NCBI GenBank assembly: GCA_905221605.1 | Contig: CAJNDS010000513.1 | Location: 338,682-402,681 of the forward strand | Source of the DNA: Symbiodinium natans | Lineage: Eukaryota; Sar; Dinophyceae; Suessiales; Symbiodiniaceae | Direction of reading: 5' to 3' | Length of the DNA: 64,000 bases | Part shown: piece by piece, positions 21,424-31,380 of the stretch | Layout of the letters: each line of letters opens with the position of its first letter | How positions within the stretch are numbered: position 1 is the first letter of the stretch | Program-made: the position numbers and the translations under genes | Notes under the pieces: generated by a model | Told to the model about the DNA's origin: nothing | Databases searched by the model: none | The model's input: only the letters and a program-made list of their open reading frames with translations

Positions 21424-22194
21424 TACAAGACTTTGGATGAGCTTTCCATGTATGTCCCCACTGTTTCGGCATTTGCTTAAGCAACCCGTATTGTAAGCAG
21501 CCTCTTTTCTCCTCGTTCCGAGACTCCTCCTACCGCTGGGGTTTTGATTTCAACTTGCCGGCTCTCTCGGGACTCAAAGCAACATGGGCAAGGCCCCACT
21601 GACCTGCTGTCATCTCCACTCCCCTGTTCAACTGATATTGGTATATTTATAGTGTGTAATCCAACCAGCCGAGGTGGCCAACAACGTCGACGCTCGTTGG
21701 AAACTGCAAGTCATCCGCATCATGCAGTTTTCCTTAGCATGTTTTTTTGTTTTTTTTTTTTTTTTTTATCGTCTGCAGGCCAGGCGCAAAAGACACAGAA
21801 CCTGCAAGGATGCAGCTCATTGGCTTTTGCTTCCCAGATTGTCCATCAAGGGCATGCCTATGATTTTGGCGTCAATTCCGAACATGAACTTATTCATCCA
21901 GGCACCTGTCAAAGTCATGTGCGCGGGCTGGGAAACGTCGATGACACACAGGGTGTGTGAATATGTGCCTGCGTCCAGGTCACTTCAGGTACCAGCATCA
22001 CGTTCATTGGGTGACTTCTTGGGGGACCTGAATATCAGAGTGTCCGAAGTAGAAGAAACAATAACTCTTTCCACTGGGCTGGTAGCCAGCAGCCGGGCTG
22101 ACTCACAGCGCATGCATTCTCACAAGCCAGCTGAGCTACAGCAAGAAACAGTCTAGCAGTTCCTTGTGCCAAACCCTCCAACTCCGACTGCCAC

Positions 22195-22325
22195 ACAAAT
22201 TGCAGGCCTGCGACAAAAGCATAGCCTCCCTGCACAGCGATCGCCCGCGCCCCGCTGAGGGCCACTTTGTCCTTATTAGTTACGTCGATAAAATTCGTGA
22301 CGGAAGAGGCGATGCGGAACTTGAA
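22195..22325 (-). CDS. Gene E, LVIVD-type repeat exon
   Basis: SSVTNFIDVTNKDKVALSGA then RAIAVQGGYAFVAGLQ: second half of one blade ('F-I-D-V-T-N') followed by the first half of the next ('A-R-A-I-A-V-Q-G-G-Y-A-F-V-A'). Its 3' edge may be a GC donor (GCAGGC). Confidence 0.7.
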
Positions 22326-22956
22326 TGAGCAAGCAAGTGCATGCCCCTGTCTACACTTACTTGGGGACCAGTACAGTTGGGACCTGTTGAGTTTGTCACA
22401 GTATGGTATAGTATATATGTATATGTTCCTCAGTGGCATTGCCATGGCCAAGTTGAGTGGCAGCGTCTCACAAAGTTGACATTGTGATCTTCACATCAGT
22501 CATAGCCATAGCCATAGCGTACATTGTACATCGGTTTGTCCAGCCAAGTGTCAAGCTCATGTATCAGGGAATAATACGAGTCCCCAAGCAGACGCTGCGT
22601 TTGAAGCAGCCGTGAGGAACACGACGAATCATCGGCTATGTGGCAGATGCCACGGTACTAACGATGCGAGTTTTTCATGTATACTTGTGCTATCATCAAA
22701 GTTAACAATACCCAAGGGGGAGCTGGGTTTTCAAGCTGCCGTACAGGTTGCTGGTGGCTGGTCCGTGGAATTCCCGTTGGTGCATGAGTCTGATCTGGAC
22801 CAAGCAGTGCGACCGAAACGGTTTTGACAAAGAAAAGGTAGACAAAAAGATATGTTCAAGAGATACACAAACACCGCATGGAGCACCTGTTGCCAGCCCT
22901 GCTAAAGTGACCATGGGAACAGCAGTAGACGCTGGGGCAAACATCTAATTGCGCCT

Positions 22957-22978
22957 TATAAACCCTAAGCCCTATAAC
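22957..22978 (+). repeat. Degenerate CCCTAAA motif
   Basis: TATAAACCCTAAGCCCTATAA: three imperfect telomere-type units in an intron of gene E. Confidence 0.6.
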
Positions 22979-23469
22979 CAGCTAAAAACGTACAGATTGG
23001 CCTGAAAGCGGATTTCTGCAAGTAGACGTTGAGCGATGCAGAACAAAAAATCTAAACAAAACATGCCACGTCAGAAAAACCCACCCCTTGCCACTTGCCC
23101 AAGAACAACTGAGAAGACTGGAGTCGCCAGCGGACAAGCAATTTCCCTTTGTTGTGTACAGCTGACAGGAAGTCGCAGGCAGGGCTACTTGTTCTTGTGC
23201 TAGTGTGCTGGCATGGCAGCTTCAGCTCCCTACATCTGGTAGAAAAGAGGGTGGATGCACCTTCGACAACCCTACACAGGTGCCTTGCACAAGATCTGAA
23301 CTTGCCAACAAGCCTCTTGCAGCGAGCCTACCACGCGCATACGTGCCTGCAGGTCAGGCTGCATGTTTCGACCGCTTGTCTTGAGAAGCATGCTCTGCAG
23401 CCACTGTTGTCCCAGAGGTTTTACTGTACTGACAATGGTTGAATGAATTCACAGCGGCACAGCACCGCG

Positions 23470-23589
23470 GCCCCCATCCCAACTTGGCCCAGCCGGGTCT
23501 GAGATGTCGATGGCAGTCACGGAGGCAGAGTTCGAAGCAACCACAAAAGCATGGTGACCACTTTCTCGGCTCAAAGCCACCGCCCGCGC
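23470..23589 (-). CDS. Gene E, LVIVD-type repeat exon
   Basis: After ATGGTTCAG, in phase 0, it reads ARAVALSRESGHHAFVVASN then SASVTAIDISDPAGPSWDGG. Shows 'A-F-V-V-A-S' and 'V-T-A-I-D-I-S-D-P', both repeat landmarks. The 3' edge is before the TGA at 23448. Confidence 0.8.
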
Positions 23590-24036
23590 CTGAACCATGA
23601 ATTGATTGGCTGTTAATCTCGAAGTGCCGTCACTTGCTCCTATAGCTGCTATAGATGCACTCACAAGACATTTTCGGACAGAGGCTGTGAAACAGCCGAT
23701 GTCAAGACCATGCATGGATCACGTCATGGTACTTCTGCGTTTATCGTCTCATGTCCGCTCTCGCTCTTTGTCAAAACAGCGAGAAAGCACCTCTGCCATG
23801 AGGTTCTCGTTGTGCCTGGGCACCGGCGCACGATTTACGTCGAATGCAGCTCGTGGTTGTGCTGTGGATGGTCTGAGGTTCAGCCTATGTATTCAGAAAA
23901 AGGAAAAGCGGACTACTGCGACTGAGCACACCGGAAATCCAAAACTGCGCTTGAAATCCCATCCCCATTCTAGAGATCTTTCCCCACGAGGGCGCGAGCT
24001 ACCCGGCCATGTTGACATTGAGACGGGTGGGGACTC

Positions 24037-24096
24037 ACTTCGACCTGGGAACACTGTGCCGATCAGCGATGGATGCTCCGGATCTTCGAGGCTGAC
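24037..24096 (-). CDS. Gene E, LVIVD-type repeat exon, GA donor
   Basis: Twenty codons: VSLEDPEHPSLIGTVFPGRS. It continues the strand of the exon at 24200-24292 (NPGLSV + VSLEDPEHP) in phase. Using a GAGTCC donor after AGT keeps phase with the next exon (ARAVAL...), while the overlapping GTGAGT donor would not. Confidence 0.75.
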
Positions 24097-24143
24097 CTTC
24101 CAAAATGTGAAACAAAAACAAACTGCTGAGCCCCTGAATTTTG

Positions 24144-24146
<3 letters not shown>

Positions 24147-24175
<29 letters not shown>
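24147..24175. repeat. (CT)n microsatellite
   Basis: Short CT run in the intron between two gene E exons. Confidence 0.9.
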
Positions 24176-24199
24176 GAATAATTATGAATTCCGAGGCAC

Positions 24200-24292
24200 C
24201 ACGCTGAGGCCCGGATTCTTGGAGGTGACAATGAAGGCATGAGTGGACTCATGGATTTTCACGTCGCGGGGTCCCAACAGATCCGGGTCCTC
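24200..24292 (-). CDS. Gene E, LVIVD-type repeat exon
   Basis: Thirty-one codons after CGGTTCAG: EDPDLLGPRDVKIHESTHAF then IVTSKNPGLSV, ending before GTGCCT. 'A-R/P-R-D-V-K-I-H ... A-F-I-V-T-S ... G-L-S-V-V' is a canonical blade and joins the next exon in phase 0. Confidence 0.8.
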
Positions 24293-24336
24293 CTGAACCG
24301 ACAGTGGTCAACCGCCAAACCGCCAGGTGTGGAAAG

Positions 24337-24412
24337 CTTGTGGTCGAGTGGTACAGTTATTAGACTGCTAAATTGCGCAACGTAAATCCTGAGTTTGAGC
24401 TCAAGTGACGCA
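24337..24412 (+). pseudogene. tRNA-Ser(GCT)-like pseudogene or SINE head
   Basis: GTGGTCGAGTGGT at 24339-24351 is close to the D-arm/A-box of eukaryotic tRNA-Ser, TAGACTGCTAA at 24361-24371 matches its anticodon loop with GCT, and GAGTTTGAGCTC at 24391-24402 is a weak B box. The T stem and acceptor stem pair poorly, so a functional tRNA is unlikely. It sits in a probable intron of gene E, opposite in strand. Confidence 0.5.
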
Positions 24413-24794
24413 GCATCCTGCATCGAAGGCTGCACAGCTTTCTAAAAACTCAACGTGCCTCGGCTACAATACTTCGAAGCTTCAGCAGGGGGAATTTGGG
24501 AACTACAGATTGGCTTGTTCGACATTGTACATCTTCGGCATTGGCAATGCTTGCCTCAAGACCCTGAACTGGCAGTCTTGTTCTGTGGAAACAACCATAT
24601 GCTGAGCATTCGGGACGTCTTACGCCTCGGGAGGTTCGCCCTTCCAGATTGCAGTTGAGGCATTCCGGGCTATGCTAGGTGCGCACTCTCCTTGAGTTCA
24701 CCCACCAGCTTGGGCGTGGTAAACCTGAGAGCACGGTTTTGAAACCTTTGAACCGCTCAAATTTAGCACTTGCTTCCACGATGCGCTGAGCTGA

Positions 24795-24882
24795 GCTCAG
24801 CCGAGGGGCCTGGCAAGATCCTCCAATTCGTCGCTTGTGGTCGTCTGGTTGATTACGGTGAAGTTGCTGCCGTTGGCATCAG
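24795..24882 (-). CDS. Gene E or a neighbour, exon with GC donor
   Basis: After CTCCCACCAG the frame reads NADANGSNFTVINQTTTSDE then LEDLARPL and ends before GCTGAG (GC donor). Contains two N-x-T/S glycosylation-type sites, in keeping with an extracellular protein. No ATG; absent from ATG-based scans. Confidence 0.55.
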
Positions 24883-24934
24883 CATTCCTGGTGGGAGACC
24901 TCATGATCAACTTCTACCCGAGTTTAGCCAGAGG

Positions 24935-25125
24935 CAGATGACCCAAACATCTCGTGCACTCTTATGGACAAACTCGAAAAAATCCATGCTGCTTTTCTGG
25001 CATGCTGCAGCGAACCCGGTGCCAAGGCTTCGAGGCTCTCTTGCAGATGCTGAATGGTGGCCTTCGTGGAACTGCTTCTGAAGATGTTCGGCTTTGCACA
25101 AGACTCGTGGAGGCCCTGGAGGCCT
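24935..25125 (-). CDS. Gene E or a neighbour, helical exon
   Basis: AKPNIFRSSSTKATIQHLQE then SLEALAPGSLQHARKAAWIF and SSLSIRVHEMFG. A long amphipathic helix; convincing coding character. Relation to the LVIVD exons is inferred from strand and spacing only. Confidence 0.5.
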
Positions 25126-25289
25126 TTGGCTCAACTCGCCTCTCATGCCTGATCATGAGCCGCTGGCCTGATTTGCTAGTACTCCTTGAGCATTCTGTGC
25201 CAGCCCTCGGTTCGATCGACAAAAAAATGCCATGAAAGAAAGGCTGCGAAGGTGCAATCAGCCGAGCCGAGCCGAGTCATACCAAGCTT

Positions 25290-25460
25290 TACGGGCAGGT
25301 GCTTCTCTGCCGCGGCCCAGCGGCTGGTGGACCAGATCGTATCAAGAGTGCCAAGTTTCTCCTTGGCTGTTGACCAGCAGCTGCTTGTAAAATCTCGGCA
25401 TCTAGGGCAGCAAGCTTCTGTGACCCCCAAGGCAGGCAAGAACGTCTCGACCCAAGTGAA
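25290..25460 (-). CDS. Exon(s) upstream of gene E, frame ambiguous
   Basis: Two frames look coding: EKLGTLDTIWSTSRWAAAEK followed by HLP and a perfect GTAAAGC donor, and SQKLAALDAEILQAAAGQQP just upstream. They overlap too closely for two exons with a normal intron, so one is a shadow or the first ends early. Confidence 0.4.
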
Positions 25461-25639
25461 GCTGTGCGTAAGTGCATTCCGGTCACTTGAGCTTCTTTTT
25501 GTTTCTCTATGTTCTCGGGTTAGTGAAACGCATTTGAGCATCAAGCTGCAAATGTTGTGAAAAGCGATTTTAGAAACCAGAGCCTGCCATAGCCTGCCCG
25601 TCGAATTTTGCTGAACCATTCATATATTTGCTGCAGAAG

Positions 25640-25960
25640 CATCTAACAGGACATTGATTCTCTCATCTTCCCATGTGATCCACTCACAGACCTGTGACCA
25701 TGGACATGGCACTTGCAACCGGGCTTGCAATGCGTCAGCGTTAGGCTGGTGCAGAGTCGGCAGCAGCGGGAGGAAACTGATGAATGAGTCCATTTTTGTG
25801 AAACCAGAAAGCTTGAGATTCGGCTGTGAGCCACGACTCGGATTCTTCCTCCTGCCTTCAACTTCCAGTGGCCTCCTGCTGCAAAACCCATAAGAACTGT
25901 CTTGGACAGCTGTCATAGCCAGCAGCGCTTCTCGTATGAGAGGCTGTGGCATTGTAGCAA
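25640..25960 (-). CDS. Exon(s) upstream of gene E
   Basis: A 118-codon open frame: REALLAMTAVQDSSYGFCSR, LKLSGFTKMDSFISFLPLLP, TLHQPNADALQARLQVPCPW. Protein-like throughout; may contain an intron. Function unknown. Confidence 0.4.
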
Positions 25961-25999
25961 CATCAACCCTGGACATTCAGAGCTCCTCACAGCATCTAC

Positions 26000-26500
26000 G
26001 AGACATGCAAGCTCTGCTAAGCACAAGTGAGATCCAGGTGCTCGAATGTCCTGCTGTTGGAGGAGCCAGCCGAAGCCATGCAGCAAATGTTTTCTTGAGG
26101 GGTGGGTGCTGGCTCGACTGCTGGCTGCTTATGGCAGCTGGTCGGGGGACGAGTCTTGCATTTTTGCTGCACCTTCAGCTCCTCACAGGTGTTGTGGGCA
26201 CTGCCTGCAACCTCCGAAAAGGAATCATCTTGGCTCACAGAATGATAACACAATTGCGCAATAACTCGCCGCGAGAGTTTAGAAGCTATCAGTACGCCTA
26301 GTAGTCATGAAACTTGGAACTTGGGAATCTGGCGATAAGTCACCCAGAAAGATCACGACGCCGGTCTCTTTCCCTGGATGGCTTGCAGGAACTGCGACTG
26401 GGGTACCTTTTTTGGCAGCGAGGAATGGCTTTTGGATGGGTCAGCTTGCGCACGCCGAACTTAGAACAGGGACTGTCAGGAAAACAATATGATATAACAT
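26000..26500. other. No secure exon
   Basis: A minus-strand frame at 26017-26253 is Pro/Cys/Ser-rich and weak. Nothing else is recognisable before the repeat island. Confidence 0.4.
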
Positions 26501-26507
26501 AGTATAT

Positions 26508-26606
26508 AAAGCTATGCATGTATATATATATATATATATACATATGGTGCAGCGTCGCTGCCCCCCCCACCCCCCCCCACCCCATGGTACCCCCCCCCCC
26601 ATGGCA
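26508..26606. repeat. (TA)n followed by C/A homopolymer blocks
   Basis: A TA dinucleotide run at 26519-26545, then CCCCCCCAC blocks. Marks the left edge of the repeat island. Confidence 0.85.
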
Positions 26607-26608
26607 CG

Positions 26609-26659
26609 GTTTCGGGTTTCGGGTTTCAGGTTTCGGGTTTAGGGTTTAGGGTTTAGGGT
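26609..26659 (+). repeat. Telomere-type array, GGTTTCG to GGTTTAG
   Basis: About seven 7-base units: the first four carry C or CA variants (GGTTTCG, GGTTTCA), the last three are perfect GGGTTTA units. Confidence 0.9.
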
Positions 26660-26697
26660 CCCCGCCCCCTGTGGTTTGGGCCCCCCTGGGGTGGTGT

Positions 26698-26879
<182 letters not shown>

Positions 26880-26885
<6 letters not shown>

Positions 26886-27030
26886 GGGGGTGGGTGGAGG
26901 GGGGGTGGGGGGGGGGGAATACCATGGGGGGGGGGGGGGATACCATGGAGGGGGGGGGGGGGGGGGGGGGTTGGGGGGGGTACCGACACGGGACACGGAA
27001 CCATAGATGGTCAGCCCCCCCTCCCCCCCC
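26880..27030. repeat. Poly-G blocks
   Basis: G runs of 7 to over 20 bases broken by ATACCATGG and TACCGACACGG, then C runs. Strong potential for G-quadruplexes and for assembly error. Confidence 0.9.
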
Positions 27031-27636
27031 AAGATCTACACCCTCCTTGTCTACACTACTCTTCTGCTTCTTCTGCTTGCTTCCACGCACTTGTGAACAA
27101 GTAGTGCACGCCGAAAACACTGCAAATACCGATAAAATCGTACTTGTCGAGTATTTCCGGGCCTATTTTACGTAACACATCATGCATGCAAAATGTCTAT
27201 AAATCTGCAACCGAATTTCGGTTTAAAATTATGTGACCTTCTATACTCAGAAAGCCAAAAAACCTGGAAGGCATAGCAGTTTTGCTGTTAACACCTCAAA
27301 AACACTCGTGTTTTTTGTGTTTTTTACTCTTCATTGGTTCCGCAGTAGAATATGTCCACTACGTTTCGGGGGTTCTGCAAACTCCAAGTCTTGCTTATCG
27401 GGCGGCTTGCGGCGTGTGTCCCAATAGCTGTCCTTCATTGCTCACTCCAAGCTGAAAATATAAATTCACACTAAATCGACAAAACCATTTTGCGTGGAAA
27501 AACCGTTGCTTAGGAAAATTGCATTTTTTGTGCCGAAACACCTGCAAACCAAAAGTCCAAACTTCGCCAGAGATTCTCCCAAGGCTTTAGGATTTGGAAT
27601 TTCCGAGTACTATGATCTTCACGAGGCAAATAGGTG
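27030..27636. other. AT-richer spacer, no gene
   Basis: Base composition is AT-richer than either flank, with short open frames only. No splice-consistent exon or known element seen. Confidence 0.5.
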
Positions 27637-28140
27637 CTTATGTGTTTAGGGTTTCGTGTCAAGTGTTTGGGGTTCGTGGGCCTAGTGTTAAGTTTTTTTA
27701 GGGTTACTCTTTAGGGTCTAGTGCTGAGTGTTTAGGGTTTAGTGTTAAGGGTTTCGGGTTTGGTTTTTGGATTAAGGGTTTTAAGGATTTTTACTAGTGT
27801 TCAGGGTTTAGTGTGTCGGGTTTAGTGTGTAATGTTTAGGGTTTAGTTTTTAGGGTTTAGATTTTAGGGTCGGGTGTAGTGTTTACGTGTTTAGGGTTTA
27901 GTGTTTAGGGTCTATGTGCTTAAGTGTTTAGGGTTTCATGTTAAGTGTTTGGGGTTTGTGCTAAGGGCTTAGTTTTAAGTTTTTAGGGTTAGTGTTTAGG
28001 GTTTCATGTTAAGTGTTTGGGGTTTGTGCTAAGGGCATAGTGTTAAGTTTTTAGGGTTAGTGTTTAGGGTTTCATGTTAAGTGTTTGGGGTTTGTGCTAC
28101 GGGCTTAGTGTTAAGGTCTTAGGGTTAAGGGTTTAAGGGT
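27637..28140 (+). repeat. Degenerate telomere-type region with a 68-base tandem triplicate
   Basis: Scattered TTTAGGG, GTTTAGTG and TTAAGGG units. From about 27925 to 28128 a 68-base unit (containing GTTTCATGTTAAGTGTTTGG) occurs three times; the GTTTCATG landmark lies at 27933, 28001 and 28069. Confidence 0.85.
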
Positions 28141-28790
28141 TTTTGCAAGTTTACATGATCTGGGGAAGGCACTGGGTCTTCCCCAGACCATCTAAACTTT
28201 GAAAATCCTTAAAACCTTGTAAAAATCTTTAAGCTTCTGTTTAAACATTCTCAGGATTATGAAAGTTTTAAGACTTTTAAGCCTATTAAAGACCGTAAAT
28301 TGCTTACGTATTTAAGTGGCTGCCCTTTGCGGAGTTTAGAGATTTTTGAAGTTGCCAATGGTCTGGAGAAGCCCCGGTGCCTTCCCCAGACCATATAAGT
28401 TTTTACAAATCCGTAAAACCCTGAAATTCTTGCAGTTGCAAATGGCTGTCCTTTTCTAAAATCCGTAACTTCCTTAATTTTAAACGGCTGCCCGCTTTTA
28501 ATTTTAAGGATTTTTAGCCTTTTAAGGGATAAACGTTTCGAGGTTTTTAAGGGCTTTCAAGCCTTTTAAGATCCTTTAAATCTTGAAAATTCTGAAAGGC
28601 TTTAAGTACCTTAACACCCTTCAAATTTGAAAAGGGCTGCCCCTTTAAAGGATTTTTAAAATTGCAAATGGTCTGGGGAAGCCCCGGTGCCTTCCACAGA
28701 TCATCTAAATTTTACAAACCCCTAAGACCCTGAAAAGCCTTAAACTTCTAATTGCTACCCTTCAAAAATTTTATGGGGCCGCAAGACACA
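28140..28790. repeat. AT-rich block with three hairpin-bearing repeat copies
   Basis: Three copies of a 12-base inverted repeat (GGTCTGGGGAAG / CTTCCCCAGACC) with a 9-base loop: 28157-28189, 28360-28392 and 28670-28702. The flanks are also similar: GATTTTT-AAGTTGCAAAT on the left and ATCTAAATTTTACAAA on the right, and GGCTGCCC-CTTT precedes copies two and three. Each stem has one or two imperfect pairs. Confidence 0.85.
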
Positions 28791-28949
28791 AGTTTCAGAA
28801 GCAAAATGCACATAAAAACACTAGTGTGTTTTTTATAGAGGATGATATACTAGAGTTTTTTGTATTCCAGTGCAGTTTTGACTGCATTTTTCCGAGGAAA
28901 AAGCAGAAAATCAGACTAAGACGAAGACAAGAAAGCCATAGGTGTGGAT

Positions 28950-29015
28950 CATGGGGGGGGGGGGGGGGCTGACCATATATATATATATATGATCTTTTAT
29001 ATAAAGACTATATAT
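28950..29015. repeat. Poly-G run and (TA)n
   Basis: G run at 28953-28968, then TATATA at 28976-28990 and a TATA-rich patch. Right edge of the repeat island. Confidence 0.85.
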
Positions 29016-29215
29016 AGAATATACGCCCGCCACTAGTATCATAAACACGTCTTGCGGCCTCGCTGATCAAATGCCAAGACTCGGAAGGCATGGCCAGGCT
29101 CCCAGCAGATCGAAGTACCTCGGAAGCCTTCTGTCCGAGGCGCCCAGGAGAACTCCTGCTCTCGCGACGCTTTGCGGATCCTGGTGTGTAGGGATGCGCA
29201 CAATATGGGTTGTGC

Positions 29216-29285
29216 ATGCTGTTTTGGTCGGATTCGAACCGGGAGATTGACGCTTAACCCAGGAACCAGAATCCACTCAGTCCTT
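29216..29285 (-). other. tRNA-like element with perfect B box
   Basis: Minus-strand GGTTCGAATCC at 29230-29240 is a perfect RNA polymerase III B box, with GACTGAGTGG upstream as a weak A box. Full cloverleaf pairing is not achieved. It overlaps the end of the gene D terminal exon, so it may be a SINE inserted at the gene's 3' end. Confidence 0.4.
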
Positions 29286-30162
29286 TTGCACTGGGAATGA
29301 GTTGGCTCGGTGCAGGTCTTGGTGCAGACGGTGCAGGTCTGGGGCCGATGCTGCTCACGGAGAGGATCGGCTGCAAGGGCAAATTCTTCTCAGGGCTTCG
29401 TGAGCGAAGGCCCTGGGGCCTGTGACGAGGTGGCGATTGGCTCCTCACCGGACTTCCCACCGGCGTTGATGCAACATCCGAGCCTCTGCTTGAGGCCCTG
29501 GTGAAGTTCCCGCTGCCCTCCACGGCTACGTTGCCATTGCCCAACGGCCAGCTCGGTCCGGCTGCCAGTGGCCGCGCCGATATCAAGTTCGCCTGCTGAG
29601 GAGATGGCGGAGCTGTCTGCCTCGATTTCATAGACGTACTTGGAGACACAGACAAACCTTCTCCGCGGCCTGAGCCCATTGAGCACATGCGCACGAAACC
29701 AGAACCTTGTTTTACCAGTGGCTTCATGGAGCCCACCGAGCCGACCGAGCCAAGCTTCGCTTTCTCTTCCATGCCTGAAGCTACTGTCACGGCCCGGCGC
29801 ACACGACCGGCGCGTTGAGAGTCTGTGCCCTCACCTTCAGAATCCTCCCCTTCATTCTTATGATCCTTCTCGCTGCGATTCTCGCCCAAAATGGCAGCCG
29901 TCTTGGACCGTGGAAGCCGATCCCGGATGCTTGGCACCAGCCTGGCACTTTCACCTGGGGTCTCCGCAGGGGAAAAGCGCATCACCTGGAAGGGAGAGTG
30001 GCCGCCGCCTCCATGCAATTCCATTGCCGCATCAATTGCGACTAGTGGGTGGTTGGCCAGATCTTGTAGCGTTCGGACAAACTGATTGGCGCTCTCCTCG
30101 GTCAGGCGAGCCTGGATCTCTGCCTGCGTTCGCATGCGCCGCAGGGCGTCACGATAGAGCCT
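29254..30162 (-). CDS. Gene D, long terminal exon, helix then Ser/Pro-rich tail
   Basis: About 300 codons ending at TAA 29254-29256. It probably starts after CCTGGTCAG at about 30163-30171. It opens with a helix (LYRDALRRMRTQAEIQARLT, ESANQFVRTLQDLANHPLVA), then a Gly/His patch (MELHGGGGHSPFQVMRFSPA), then about 200 residues of low-complexity Ser, Pro, Arg and Lys with many possible phosphorylation sites (for example GSVGSVGSMKPLVKQGS, RSQSPPRHRPQGLRSRSPEK). Longest uninterrupted coding block in the window after the ABC exon. It follows a chain of coiled-coil exons, so the protein looks like a scaffold with a disordered tail. The last dozen codons overlap the tRNA-like element. Specific function not known. 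Confidence 0.75.
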   Translation of the reverse strand, partial: RLYRDALRRMRTQAEIQARLTEESANQFVRTLQDLANHPLVAIDAAMELHGGGGHSPFQVMRFSPAETPGESARLVPSIRDRLPRSKTAAILGENRSEKDHKNEGEDSEGEGTDSQRAGRVRRAVTVASGMEEKAKLGSVGSVGSMKPLVKQGSGFVRMCSMGSGRGEGLSVSPSTSMKSRQTAPPSPQQANLISARPLAAGPSWPLGNGNVAVEGSGNFTRASSRGSDVASTPVGSPVRSQSPPRHRPQGLRSRSPEKNLPLQPILSVSSIGPRPAPSAPRPAPSQLIPSAKGLSGFWFLG

Positions 30163-30987
30163 GACCAGGGTTTCCAAAAAAAGGCAGCAGGTATAGCATT
30201 GAAGCTTAACAGCAACTCTTTCTTTTTTCAACACGTGGGGACGCTAATTGCGTCATGGACACCTCTCAAACACGTCGCGCCCCTTGAGGAAGTCAGTCAG
30301 CCCAGCTGCTGCCAGGGCTTCCTCCACCTCGAACTACGCGACTCCACCCATACCCCAGAATACAAGCCAAGATCTAGTCTGCAGCTGCTTTCATGTCAGC
30401 TTCTGGTTCGCACAGCTGCACAGAGCAGGAACATCTCTTGACCGGGCAGAAATTACGTTCAGTTTAGGCAGAGAATCCGTCCGTAAATGTTCGTAATGTG
30501 GGCCCCTGTTTTTTGCGACCTTGCGACAGGAGGCCTTGACGCCCTGGCAGAGTGCAACGTTCTGTCTTCAGAAGCTGGGGACGATCAGATGGTCAAATGG
30601 TCAAAAAGTGCACACAATCCCATCAAACCCCGAAGGCAGCCCCATCCATCTCTTTGTCAGCATCCCTGAAGTTTGTTTGGTTTTGACCTTTTTCGTGCCC
30701 ACCCCCTCATGCCGAGCACTCCCCTCCATCCATTGAAGTCATTGAAGCCTCTTTGGAAGCTCTGGACTTTGCTGCATCGGGCAGCCCGCTGCGCGGAATG
30801 GGTTGTGGACCCCGACGGTTTGCCTACGTCTCGACAGTCTCGGTCCCGCGCCAGTTTGCCCAGACCGGCTTTTTGGAGGAGCTCCTGTGGTCCACTGGCA
30901 CAAGAGACATGATGCCAAACTCAGGAGTGCACTCACTCATCGAATAGCAGTCCGCCCTGTGATCCCAAGTGCCCTATGGAGTCACTC

Positions 30988-31039
30988 CTGCAACTCTTTC
31001 AGCTTCCGCCGCAGTTCTGCGATCAGCTGCTCGGCTTTC
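30988..31039 (-). CDS. Gene D, coiled-coil micro-exon
   Basis: After AACCTGTAG the frame reads KAEQLIAELRRKLKELQ, a regular heptad. The exon ends before GAGTGA (GA-type donor) or at the following GTGACT. Confidence 0.6.
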
Positions 31040-31304
31040 CTACAGGTTCAAGTCGCCACCCCGGTTATTGCAGGCCGCCCCTTGCCACTGTACCCACTGA
31101 CCAGAAAGCGTGAAAGGGGCATGAAATCAATCTGATCCCTCCTACTTGAAAAAACAACAGCTTGAAGAAACACAGAGGTACTACGACTGCTGATAGAGGA
31201 GCATTCCTGAAAACTCTATGGTCGTGCAGGAAGTATTACGTATGATCGGGGAGTACCCAGATAACGCAGCTTTCATTTCCAGGGTTCAGTCCGCACACTC
31301 TTGC

Positions 31305-31380
31305 CGACAAGACTCTTCATCTCTTCCTCCAGCTTCTTCATGGCCTCTTCAGCCCGCTTCCGCTGGCGCTCCGCCTCCGC
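31305..31380 (-). CDS. Gene D, coiled-coil exon, GC donor
   Basis: After GTGCTCAG it reads AEAERQRKRAEEAMKKLEEE then MKSLV and ends before GCAAGAG. Very strong coiled-coil composition. Confidence 0.7.

Noticed and set aside
27030-29015. Insertion of mitochondrial or plastid DNA
   Set aside because: The AT-rich composition and hairpins suggested this, but no fragment of an organelle gene could be read in any frame; left only as a test in the hairpin finding.
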